Shown here in pieces: positions 1-6,038 of a stretch of 6,918 bases of DNA. Made by a program: the position numbers and the translations under genes. Location of the stretch: assembly GCA_028819955.1 (NCBI GenBank), contig JAPPKP010000189.1, positions 1 through 6,918 of the forward strand, in the 5' to 3' direction. Each line of letters begins with the position of its first letter. Positions within the stretch are counted from its first letter, which is position 1. Under the pieces are notes generated by a model. That model did not search any database and had not been told where the DNA came from. It saw only the letters and a list, made by a program, of their open reading frames with translations. The DNA comes from Rhodospirillaceae bacterium. Its GTDB lineage: Bacteria > Pseudomonadota > Alphaproteobacteria > UBA828.

Positions 1-15
1 TATCATCGGCCTGCA

Positions 16-21
16 TATAAG
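16..21 (+). promoter_or_regulatory. Possible -10 element just before petP
   Basis: The hexamer TATAAG matches the sigma-70 consensus TATAAT at five of six positions. It ends 5 bases before the GTG start at 27, so transcription from it would begin at or within a base or two of the start codon. The matching -35 element would lie outside the window, so this cannot be confirmed. It could also be a chance AT-rich patch between genes. Confidence 0.3.
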
Positions 22-26
22 TCAAC

Positions 27-509
27 GTGACTGACGTAAAGGCCGGGCCGAATCCCCTTTACCTGCGTGAAGACCAGCTTCACGAGGCGATGGAGCTGCT
101 GTTCTTCGCCTACCGGGACTTCACGACCGAGTGCGATGCGATCCTCGCGTCCCACGGCTTCGGGCGCGCGCATCACCGGGTGGTCTATTTCGTCGGCCGC
201 AATCCGGACATCTCCGTCACGTCGCTGCTCGAAATCCTGAGGATCACCAAGCAGAGCCTGTCGCGGGTGCTGGGACGGCTGGTGAAAGAGGGATTCGTGA
301 CGACCCGGCAAGACCCTGCCGACGGGCGACGCCGGTTGCTCGCCCTCACGGCGAAAGGGCGGAGCTTGGAGAGCCGGCTCTCCGCGACCCAGCGCGCCCG
401 CATCGCCAAGGCTTACCGCAGCGCAGGCGGCATCGCCGTGGAGGGATATCGGGAGGTGTTGATGGGAATAATCGACGAGGCTGACCGGCGCCGCTTCGAC
501 CGGCCCTGA
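27..509 (+). CDS. petP: MarR-family transcriptional regulator, PetP-like
   Basis: This is a 160-residue winged-helix DNA-binding protein of MarR-family length. The helix-turn-helix lies at about residues 62-88 (ISVTSLLEILRITKQSLSRV), followed by the beta wing at about 91-110 with the usual basic DPADGRRR turn and LTAKG strand. Helices at both ends (about 15-45 and 115-155) would form the dimer interface. The conserved segments LLFFAYRDFT and FGRAHHRVVYFVGRNP, together with the response-regulator gene directly downstream, resemble Rhodobacter PetP. The start is GTG at 27, because an in-frame TAA at 18-20 blocks any upstream start; an internal ATG at 90 would remove the conserved N-terminus. 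No Shine-Dalgarno sequence is visible before 27. It appears to be the first gene of a three-gene operon, 45 bp from the next gene. The MarR family is certain; the PetP name rests on recalled similarity and gene order, and target genes and ligand are unknown. Confidence 0.87.
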   Translation: MTDVKAGPNPLYLREDQLHEAMELLFFAYRDFTTECDAILASHGFGRAHHRVVYFVGRNPDISVTSLLEILRITKQSLSRVLGRLVKEGFVTTRQDPADGRRRLLALTAKGRSLESRLSATQRARIAKAYRSAGGIAVEGYREVLMGIIDEADRRRFDRP

Positions 510-554
510 GGTTGGCGTGTCAAATCGGCCTCTCCGTCGGGGGACGATGCACCG

Positions 555-1289
555 ATGAATGGCGAGGGCGCTGCGGCTGACACCGCGCATCGGGAGGCGC
601 CGCCGGCCGAGGCGAAGCACATCCTGGTGGTGGATGACGACGACCGCTTGCGCGCTCTTCTCGGCCGCTATTTGCGGGACAACGGCTACCTCGTCTCCAC
701 CGCGAGCACCGCGGCCGAGGCGCGGGCCAAGCTCGACGGCATGACCTTCGACCTGATCGTGCTCGACGTGATGATGCCGGGCGAGTCGGGTGTCGAGTTC
801 ACGCGCGGGCTGCGTCGTTCGGACACGGTCCCGGTCCTGCTGCTCACGGCCATGACCGAGCCGGAAGACCGCATCGCCGGGCTGGAAAGCGGCGCCGACG
901 ACTATCTGACCAAGCCGTTCGAGCCGCGCGAGCTGCTGCTGCGCGTTGCCACCATCCTGCGGCGCACGGCGGCTGCTCCCCCTGCGACGCCCGAGACCTG
1001 CATCGTGATGGGAGAGGTCCGCTACTTTCCGGCGCGGGATCAGCTCCTGCGGGGCGATGAGCCGGTGCGGCTGACCACGGCCGAGGCCGACCTGCTGCGC
1101 GTCTTCGCCGCAAATCCGGGAGAAATGATGAGCCGGCATGCGCTCAGCGAGCGCCTGGGCGGCGGCGCCTCGCGTCGGGCCATCGACGTGCAGATCGCTC
1201 GGCTGAGGCGCAAGATCGAGCCGGACCCGCAGAATCCCCGTTACCTGCAGACCGTCTGGGGCCGGGGCTATGTGCTGCGCGCCGACTGA
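555..1289 (+). CDS. petR: OmpR/PhoB-type response regulator, PetR-like
   Basis: This 244-residue cytoplasmic transcription factor would be activated by phosphorylation. The receiver domain spans about residues 21-138: acidic pocket D27-D29, phospho-acceptor D71 in LIVLDVMMPG, switch T98 in LLLTAM and conserved K120 in TKPF. An OmpR-type winged-helix DNA-binding domain follows at about 148-243, with LTTAEADLLRVF, RAIDVQIARLRRKIE and the C-terminal TVWGRGYVLR signature. The first 20 residues are an Ala/Glu-rich extension before the receiver fold. A GGGGGA ribosome binding site at 539-544 supports the ATG at 555. The gene lies between the MarR regulator and a sensor kinase, and the kinase at 1320 is the probable phosphodonor. 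In Rhodobacter capsulatus, petR was described as a response regulator needed for photosynthetic and respiratory growth; whether that role applies here is inference. Family assignment is very secure, the symbol less so. Confidence 0.92.
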   Translation: MNGEGAAADTAHREAPPAEAKHILVVDDDDRLRALLGRYLRDNGYLVSTASTAAEARAKLDGMTFDLIVLDVMMPGESGVEFTRGLRRSDTVPVLLLTAMTEPEDRIAGLESGADDYLTKPFEPRELLLRVATILRRTAAAPPATPETCIVMGEVRYFPARDQLLRGDEPVRLTTAEADLLRVFAANPGEMMSRHALSERLGGGASRRAIDVQIARLRRKIEPDPQNPRYLQTVWGRGYVLRAD

Positions 1290-1319
1290 ACTGCGGCGTC
1301 CGCCGGCGGAACGCGCGCC

Positions 1320-2648
1320 GTGAACCTGCTACGGAAATTCATGCCGCGCGGCCTGTTCTGGCGGGCGTTCCTGATCATGATCATCCCGCTGCTCCTGGTC
1401 CAGGGGACGGTGGTCTACATCTTCTATGAGCGTCACTGGGATACGGTGAGCCACCAGCTGGCGATGGATGTCAGCGGCGATGTCCTGAGCATCATGCGCA
1501 TGGCAGACGGCGTGACCGACCCCGCAGAGCGAGCCCGGATCGACGATATCTCACAGCGGGAAATGCAGTTCGGCGTCGTCTTCGAGGATGGCGCGGTGCT
1601 GCCCGACGAGGCGCCGCGACAGAGCAGTGGCATCTCCTACGAAATGCTGCACCGGCAGCTCGACCGGCGCATCGGGGCTCCCTACCATCTCGACAGCACT
1701 TTGCCCGACAAAGGGATGACCATTCGGGTGCAGCGCCCGGACGGCGTGTTGACCCTGATAACCACGACCCGCCGATTGCGAGAATCGACCACTGTCCTGC
1801 CCTTCCTGTGGATGGCGGGGATGGCGCTCGTGGTTACGACGATCGCCGTCCTGTTCCTGCGCAACCAGGTTCGTCCGATCAGGCGCCTGGCGGCTGCCGC
1901 CGACGCGCTGGGCAAGGGCCGGCCAGTGAGCGACCTCAGGCCCGCGGGCGCGTCCGAGGTTCGTCTCGCGGGCGCCGCCTTCCTGGAGATGCAAGAGCGC
2001 ATCCAGCGTCAGATCGCGCAGCGCACAGAGATGCTGGCCGGGGTCTCTCACGATCTCCGGACGCCGCTGACCCGGGTGCGACTGCAGCTCGCCATGCTCG
2101 CCGATTCGCATCCGGCCTCGCGAGCCGAGATCGGCGAATCCGAGCAGGACCTGCTGCTCATGGAGCACATGATCGACGAGTACATGGCCTTTGCGCGCGG
2201 CCAGGGCGGGGAGGCGCCGGTCAGCACCGACCTCGCCGAGATCATCGACGATGTCACCGCCGATGCCCGCAGCAAGGGCAGCCCGATCATTCTGGAGGTC
2301 GAGCGGCCCCTGGTGATGGCGCTCCGGCCCAACGCCATCCGTCGCTGTCTCACCAACCTGGTCGAGAACGCCGTGCATCACGGCGCACAGGTCGCGATCA
2401 GCGCCGTTCGCAGGGACGACATCGTCTCGATCGCCGTCGAGGACGACGGGCCGGGCATTCCCGAGGACCGGCGGGAGGAGGTGTTCAAGCCGTTCTTCCG
2501 GCTCGATGACGCGCGCAACCCGCGCACCGGCGGCGCCGGCCTCGGCCTCGCGATCGCCCGCGATGTCGCCCGCGGGCATGGAGGCGACATCCGCATGAGC
2601 GGCGCCTCGCTCGGCGGCCTCCGCGCCGAGCTGCGCCTGCCGGTCTAA
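1320..2648 (+). CDS. EnvZ-type membrane sensor histidine kinase
   Basis: This 442-residue inner-membrane kinase probably phosphorylates the PetR-like regulator encoded 30 bp upstream. In order it shows a first transmembrane helix (about residues 14-36), a periplasmic sensor region of about 120 residues (37-157), a second transmembrane helix (about 159-180), a HAMP linker (about 182-235), and the dimerisation/H-box AGVSHDLRTPLTR with phospho-acceptor H244. The catalytic domain has an N-box (NLVENAVHHG, N350), G1 box DDGPGI (375-380), F-box FKPFFRLD and G2 box GGAGLGL (404-410). All catalytic motifs are intact. The start is GTG at 1320, with a weak GGCGGA at 1305-1310; an ATG at 1341 is an alternative that would lose seven residues and no domain. 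The periplasmic segment has no motif I recognise, so the signal is unknown. The H-box and the paired OmpR-type regulator place it with EnvZ-like kinases. The gene ends 9 bp from the convergent TetR gene. Confidence 0.93.
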   Translation: MNLLRKFMPRGLFWRAFLIMIIPLLLVQGTVVYIFYERHWDTVSHQLAMDVSGDVLSIMRMADGVTDPAERARIDDISQREMQFGVVFEDGAVLPDEAPRQSSGISYEMLHRQLDRRIGAPYHLDSTLPDKGMTIRVQRPDGVLTLITTTRRLRESTTVLPFLWMAGMALVVTTIAVLFLRNQVRPIRRLAAAADALGKGRPVSDLRPAGASEVRLAGAAFLEMQERIQRQIAQRTEMLAGVSHDLRTPLTRVRLQLAMLADSHPASRAEIGESEQDLLLMEHMIDEYMAFARGQGGEAPVSTDLAEIIDDVTADARSKGSPIILEVERPLVMALRPNAIRRCLTNLVENAVHHGAQVAISAVRRDDIVSIAVEDDGPGIPEDRREEVFKPFFRLDDARNPRTGGAGLGLAIARDVARGHGGDIRMSGASLGGLRAELRLPV

Positions 2649-2657
2649 CCTAGAGAT

Positions 2658-3302
2658 TTAGCCTGCTTCTGCGGGCTGGGTGTCGCGCCACTCGCGACTC
2701 GGCGCGAGCCGGCAGAGCGCGCGCGTACACCGGTCGAGGCGCTGGAGCCTGCGGTCGAGCACGGCCATGGTGCGCGCCATGTCCTCGCTGTCGTCGTGCA
2801 GCCAGACCCGGAGCATGGAGAGGTAGAGCACGCACAGCGCCTTGACTCGAAGCTGGCCTCGCAGACCGGCGCTGCTCAAATCGGCGGCTTCGAGCGTCCA
2901 GCGCATCGAGCGCCGAAGCGTCAGCGGCGCGCACAGCATCGCTTCCGGGTCCGACGGGGTGCTCCGCACGATCGCGACGGCCCCTTCCCTGTGAGCGTTC
3001 AACAGATCGAAGCGCTTCATGAGAACGTCGAACAGGCGCTCGGTGGCCGGCCGGCCGGCCATCTCGGGGTCCCGCGCCGCCAGCACCTCGCGGTCGATGT
3101 TGGCAAAGTAGGCCGCGACGATGGCGCTCTTGGAGGAGAACTCCGTGCGCATCTCCGCGAGCGAGACCCCGGCCGCCTCGGCGATGTCGCCGAGCCCGAC
3201 CCGCGCCCAGCCGCGGCTCGCGGCCAGTGTCAGCGCGCTCTCGATAATGGCCTGGGACGCGTCCTTGCGCTTGCCGGCCCCTGCAGCAGCTTTCCTCGGC
3301 AT
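2658..3302 (-). CDS. TetR/AcrR-family regulator with COQ9-like C-terminus
   Basis: This 214-residue protein has a basic N-terminal tail (residues 1-14) and a TetR-type helix-turn-helix at about 18-62 (IIESALTLAASRGW, LGDIAEAAGVSLAEM, FSSKSAIVAAYF). An all-helical C-terminal domain follows, which in this family binds a ligand and dimerises. The usual recognition-helix Leu-Tyr before the FxxK motif is replaced by M51-R52, so DNA specificity may be unusual. Residues about 160-190 (LRVWLHDDSEDMARTMAVLDRRL) resemble the C-terminal segment of COQ9, a TetR-fold lipid-binding protein of ubiquinone synthesis. The start at 3302 has a GAGG ribosome binding site 9 bases upstream (3312-3315), and a good promoter lies at 3337-3366. 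An alternative minus-strand frame over the same bases is a shadow. The gene is downstream of proC and convergent with the kinase. It could be a transcription factor or a TetR-derived lipid-binding protein; I favour a regulator. Confidence 0.85.
   Translation of the reverse strand: MPRKAAAGAGKRKDASQAIIESALTLAASRGWARVGLGDIAEAAGVSLAEMRTEFSSKSAIVAAYFANIDREVLAARDPEMAGRPATERLFDVLMKRFDLLNAHREGAVAIVRSTPSDPEAMLCAPLTLRRSMRWTLEAADLSSAGLRGQLRVKALCVLYLSMLRVWLHDDSEDMARTMAVLDRRLQRLDRCTRALCRLAPSREWRDTQPAEAG
2660..2677. terminator. Short hairpin between convergent genes
   Basis: AGCCTGC (2660-2666) and GCGGGCT (2671-2677) can pair over 7 bp, with one G-T wobble and a TTCT loop. The hairpin overlaps the last codons and stop of the minus-strand TetR gene and starts 11 bases after the plus-strand kinase stop codon. 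Neither strand has a following T-tract, so it would be a weak terminator at best, possibly acting on both convergent transcripts. It may be fortuitous in GC-rich DNA. Confidence 0.22.
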
Positions 3303-3336
3303 GATCCTGGGCCTCGTCGTCGTCGCCAGTGCCTGA

Positions 3337-3366
3337 AGTGTAGGCCGCCCGAAATCCGAGGGTCAA
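3337..3366 (-). promoter_or_regulatory. Sigma-70-like promoter for the TetR gene
   Basis: Read on the minus strand, TTGACC (3361-3366, five of six to TTGACA) is followed after 18 bases by TACACT (3337-3342, four of six to TATAAT). Transcription would start near 3330, giving a leader of roughly 28 bases before the TetR start at 3302. This suggests the TetR gene can be transcribed independently of proC. It is the best promoter match I found in the window. Confidence 0.55.
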
Positions 3367-3389
3367 CGCGCTCGCGCTGGGCCGCCTAC
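3340..3389. repeat. 11-bp inverted repeat around the TetR promoter
   Basis: GTAGGCCGCCC (3340-3350) and GGGCCGCCTAC (3379-3389) are reverse complements at ten of eleven positions, separated by 28 bases. The arms bracket the promoter: one overlaps the -10 element and the other covers the proC stop codon. As DNA the arms could be paired operator sites, for example for the TetR protein itself. As RNA in a proC transcript they could form a long-loop hairpin. There is no T-tract, so a classical intrinsic terminator is unlikely. Confidence 0.45.
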
Positions 3390-4207
3390 GACGGGGCGAG
3401 GGCGCGGCCTCGTTCGGTGGCGGCGCGCACCGCGCGGGTCATGAGGGGGCTCAGCCCGTCTTCCGCCATCAGCACCGAGAGCGCGGCCTCGGTGGTGCCG
3501 CCGGGGCTGGTCACGTTGCGGCGAAGCTGGGCGGCGTCGTCCTCCGCCTGAGCCAGCAGGGCACCGGCGCCGCTCACCGTGCGCTCGGCCAGCAAGCGCG
3601 CGAGGTCTTCGGGCAGCCCGGCCTCGACCGCGGCCTCTGCCATGCATTCCGCGAGCAGGAACACGTAGGCCGGCCCGCTGCCCGAGACCGCCGTCACCGC
3701 ATCCATGTGGTATTCGTCGTCGATCCAGGCGACGGCGCCCACCGCCCCCAGCAGCCCCTCGCAGAGCACCTTCTGATCCCAGCTCGCGGCCGAATTGGCC
3801 CAGGCGACGGTCATGCCCTCGCCGATGGCGGCCGGCGTGTTGGGCATGGCGCGGACGATGGCGACGTCGCCGAGATCCCGCTCCAGCAGGGCGACAGGCC
3901 AACCGGCCGCGATGGAAAGATGCACGCAGTCCACGCCGCCGAAGCCCGCGTATTGAGGCACGACCTCCGCCATGACCTGCGGCTTGACTGCAAAGACGAT
4001 CGCCGCGGGCTCGAGCGTGGCGGGCAGGGCTGCGGGCTCGATCACCCGTTCCACCCCGAGCGGGGCGAGGCGCGCGGCCACGCCGTCGTCCGGCTCGACG
4101 ATGCGGAGTTGGGCCGCGTCCAGCGGCCCGCGCAGCCACCCGGTCGCGAGCGCGCCGCCCATCCTACCGCCGCCGACCAGGAGAATAGGGCCGGAAGACA
4201 TCGCCAT
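3386..4207 (-). CDS. proC: Pyrroline-5-carboxylate reductase
   Basis: This cytoplasmic enzyme reduces 1-pyrroline-5-carboxylate to L-proline with NAD(P)H, the last step of proline biosynthesis. The protein has 273 residues, the normal length. The N-terminal Rossmann fold carries the dinucleotide-binding GGGRMGG (12-18). FAVKPQ (72-77) and RAMPNTPAAIGEG (119-131) are family hallmarks. The C-terminal helical dimerisation and active-site domain shows AVSGSGPAYVF (173-183) and the signature VTSPGGTTEAAL (232-243). All expected motifs are intact. The ATG at 4207 overlaps the stop of the upstream YbjN gene by one base (TGATG) and has a GGGAG ribosome binding site at 4214-4218, 6 bases upstream; an ATG two codons later (4201) is a less likely start. 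The overlap implies translational coupling to the YbjN gene. The identification is very secure. Confidence 0.96.
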   Translation of the reverse strand: MAMSSGPILLVGGGRMGGALATGWLRGPLDAAQLRIVEPDDGVAARLAPLGVERVIEPAALPATLEPAAIVFAVKPQVMAEVVPQYAGFGGVDCVHLSIAAGWPVALLERDLGDVAIVRAMPNTPAAIGEGMTVAWANSAASWDQKVLCEGLLGAVGAVAWIDDEYHMDAVTAVSGSGPAYVFLLAECMAEAAVEAGLPEDLARLLAERTVSGAGALLAQAEDDAAQLRRNVTSPGGTTEAALSVLMAEDGLSPLMTRAVRAATERGRALAPS

Positions 4208-4710
4208 CAGGCGCTCCCGTGCGGCTCCATGAGCGCCGCCTCGAAGGCATCCTTGGGCGCAAGGCCCGCCTCAATCACCTGCTGGAAGGCCGGGTAGAAG
4301 CGCTCGCACTCGCCGATACCCACGGTCACCACCTCGACGATCTGGGAGTCCTCCACGCTCCGGGTGCCGCGCAGCAGGAGCGCGTGGCGCCACGTCGGCC
4401 GGCCCTCCTCGGCCCAGAGATCGAAGTGGCCGACCCACAGGCACTCGTTGATGAGGTTGACCAGGGTGCCGACCGCCGGCCGCCGGTCATCGGGGATGCC
4501 CATGTCGAAGCCGCTGGCGAAGTGCAGGACGTCGAGTTCGGCGCGGTAGGCGAACCAGAGCTGGTAATCGCACCAGCCGCCGGCGAGCGAGCCGGTGATG
4601 TCCTCATCGCCCATACGCTCGAACGAGAGCCGGCTCGCCATCATCACGCGCTCGACCGCGTCGAGAGCGTCGCTCGAAAGGCGCTCCGGTTCCACAAGCG
4701 ATACCGCCAT
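4207..4710 (-). CDS. YbjN domain-containing protein
   Basis: This is a 167-residue, acidic, probably cytoplasmic protein with no signal peptide or membrane segment. Its fold type is suggested by DYQLWFAYRAELDVLHFASGFDM (48-70), VGTLVNLINECLWVGHFDLWAEEGRPTWRHALLLRG (80-115) and VVTVGIGECERFYPAFQQVI (127-146). These are typical of the alphaproteobacterial YbjN family, which is related in fold to the CesT/Tir type III secretion chaperones. Enterobacterial YbjN has been linked to stress tolerance and motility, but no biochemical activity is established. The frame is open further upstream to an ATG at 4812, but the start at 4710 fits the family's beginning and has GGGG at 4718-4721 as a plausible ribosome binding site, 7 bases away. 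The longer version would begin with a low-quality hydrophobic/basic stretch encoded by the leader. The gene precedes proC with a one-base overlap. Confidence 0.82.
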   Translation of the reverse strand: MAVSLVEPERLSSDALDAVERVMMASRLSFERMGDEDITGSLAGGWCDYQLWFAYRAELDVLHFASGFDMGIPDDRRPAVGTLVNLINECLWVGHFDLWAEEGRPTWRHALLLRGTRSVEDSQIVEVVTVGIGECERFYPAFQQVIEAGLAPKDAFEAALMEPHGSA

Positions 4711-4721
4711 CTCATCGCCCC

Positions 4722-4763
4722 GTTGTAGTGCCGACACACGCGGCAGTCGTCCATGCCTACAAC
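4722..4763 (-). promoter_or_regulatory. Nested stem-loop in the YbjN 5' leader
   Basis: On the minus strand GTTGTAG (4757-4763) pairs perfectly with CTACAAC (4722-4728). Directly inside the right arm, TGCCG (4741-4745) pairs with CGGCA (4729-4733) around the 7-base loop CGTGTGT. The two stems stack on one side, leaving an 11-base bulge (4746-4756) on the other. The structure ends at the base next to the GGGG ribosome binding site (4718-4721), so folding could affect YbjN and, by coupling, ProC translation. I recognise no known riboswitch class. The outer arms could instead be a protein-binding inverted repeat. Confidence 0.38.
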
Positions 4764-4854
4764 ATGTGACGCTAACTACAATAAGGTGCGATGGCGAGAG
4801 AAAGAAACCCAAAATGTTGCGTTATGGACGTTTCGATAGCGTCGGCACCCCGGC

Positions 4855-5412
4855 CTAAACCGGCAGCTGTGGGGCGGCTCCGTCCGGAAGGGGGACGCGA
4901 TGCTCGTTCAGCGTCATTGCGATCATCGCGTAGTAGCCGTTGAGCGCGGTGAGCTCGACCACGCCGGCGGGACCCAACAGCCGGAGCGCGTTGTCGTAAG
5001 TCTCGTCGCTTACGGCGCGGTTGATCTGAAGCTCGCAGGTGAAGTCGTAGACCGTCACCTCGTCCTCGGCCGAGAGCGGCGGCGGGCGCCGGTGCTTGAT
5101 CGCCTCGATCACCTCACCCGACAGGCCGGCACGCGCGGCCTCGGGCGCGTGCCAGTGCCATTCGTACTGGCACGACCAGTGGCGGGCGACCGCGAGGATT
5201 GCGAGCTCGCTCAGCCGGGGCTCCAGGCTGGTCTGGTAGCGCAGGAGGGCGCCCAGCGCCTGCACGCGGTCCGCGAGCTCGGCGTTGTGCATGAGCGTCA
5301 TGAAGAGCTGAGGCACCGTGCCGCGCGGGCCACTCGCGATCGCGTCGTAGACGCGGCGCTGGTCCGCCGACAGTCCCTCGACACCGGGCAGCGGCAGGCG
5401 AGTTGCGGTCAC
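4855..5412 (-). CDS. Carboxymuconolactone decarboxylase-fold protein
   Basis: This 185-residue all-helical protein belongs to the carboxymuconolactone decarboxylase/AhpD superfamily. The family core is residues about 45-105: [49 protein letters not shown]. In AhpD-type members this region carries CxxC followed by His; here the pattern is C81, E84 and H88, so the resolving cysteine is replaced by Glu. A disulfide-based peroxidase activity is therefore unlikely. Proteins of this subgroup are usually annotated only by family, and the substrate is unknown. The GTG start at 5412 overlaps the TGA of gpt by 4 bases (GTGA), implying translational coupling with gpt. It begins with a proline-rich leader and [15 protein letters not shown], the usual start for this subgroup. 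A 144-bp gap separates its stop from the YbjN start. Family certain, function unassigned. Confidence 0.88.
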   Translation of the reverse strand: MTATRLPLPGVEGLSADQRRVYDAIASGPRGTVPQLFMTLMHNAELADRVQALGALLRYQTSLEPRLSELAILAVARHWSCQYEWHWHAPEAARAGLSGEVIEAIKHRRPPPLSAEDEVTVYDFTCELQINRAVSDETYDNALRLLGPAGVVELTALNGYYAMIAMTLNEHRVPLPDGAAPQLPV

Positions 5413-5909
5413 TGCGCGGCCAGCCCGCCGTCCGCCGGCTCACGTTCGGCGATCGGCGGCACGAATTGCAGGTCGGTGTCCCATGGGAAGAAGATCCAGG
5501 TGTCCTGGCTGACCTCGGTGACGAAGGTGTGCGCCTCGCCCCGCCCGGCCGGCTTCGTGTACACGCAGGCGAAGTGCGCCTTCGGCAGCATCTCTCGGAC
5601 AATACGCGCCGTGGCGCCGGTATCGGCCAGATCGTCGATGATCAGGATGCCCTCTCCGTCGCCCGACACCGGCTTCAGGACTTGCGCCGAGCGCTGGTCC
5701 TGGTGGTCGTAGGAGGAGATGCAGACGGTGTCGATCATGCGAATGTCCAGCTCGCGGGCGACGATCGTCGCCGGCACCAGGCCGCCGCGGGTGACCGCGA
5801 CGATGCTCTGCCAGGGGCCGAGCTCCGCCAGTCGCCAGGCCAGCGCGCGGGCGTCTCGATGAAGTTGATCCCACGATACGGGGAAGCCTTTTGCGTATCC
5901 TTCCGTCAT
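5409..5909 (-). CDS. gpt: Xanthine phosphoribosyltransferase (purine salvage)
   Basis: This enzyme transfers the phosphoribosyl group of PRPP to xanthine, and usually guanine, to give XMP or GMP. The 166-residue protein aligns along its length with remembered E. coli Gpt, with a C-terminal extension of about 10 residues. Motifs in order are VTRGGLVPA (39-47), [17 protein letters not shown] (57-73), the PRPP-binding loop [13 protein letters not shown] (88-100, D92/D93/D96), [14 protein letters not shown] (110-123) and purine-site [10 protein letters not shown] (135-144, W138, I139). It is soluble, perhaps membrane-associated as in E. coli. The frame is open far upstream across the divergent ATPase gene, but the ATG at 5909 has a strong AAGAAGG ribosome binding site at 5918-5924 and gives the family's normal N-terminus; an upstream ATG would add 13 unmatched residues. 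It is the first gene of a pair with the downstream decarboxylase-fold protein and is divergent from the MoxR ATPase. Confidence 0.95.
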   Translation of the reverse strand: MTEGYAKGFPVSWDQLHRDARALAWRLAELGPWQSIVAVTRGGLVPATIVARELDIRMIDTVCISSYDHQDQRSAQVLKPVSGDGEGILIIDDLADTGATARIVREMLPKAHFACVYTKPAGRGEAHTFVTEVSQDTWIFFPWDTDLQFVPPIAEREPADGGLAAQ

Positions 5910-6038
5910 CTCACGCGCCTTCTTGAGCCGTTGTCCTGCCGCGCGCATGCAAGCGGACATCGCCCGGTTGAGCAAGGGGCAGCGACGGGTCTGAGCCGGC
6001 GCCTTTCGATCGCAGCCCGATATGAGTAAGAACGTCGC

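Noticed and set aside
3..1139. Long open frame on the minus strand opposite the MarR and response-regulator genes (378 codons)
   Set aside because: It has no recognisable domain and lies antisense to two clear genes. Long antisense frames are common where third codon positions are mostly G or C.
1551..2579. Long minus-strand open frame opposite the sensor kinase (342 codons)
   Set aside because: The sense strand encodes an intact kinase with all motifs; this frame shows no family motif.
2796..3551. Plus-strand frame opposite the TetR gene (251 codons)
   Set aside because: It has no motif and overlaps a clear TetR gene on the other strand as well as the promoter region.
4711..4812. Longer YbjN start at 4812
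   Set aside because: The extra 34 residues do not match the family and would run through the stem-loop leader; the start at 4710 has a suitable ribosome binding site.
5910..6038. Divergent promoters between gpt and the MoxR gene
   Set aside because: TTG-like -35 candidates at 5924 and 5966-5972 lack a plausible -10 element at the right distance, so no promoter is called although one must exist.
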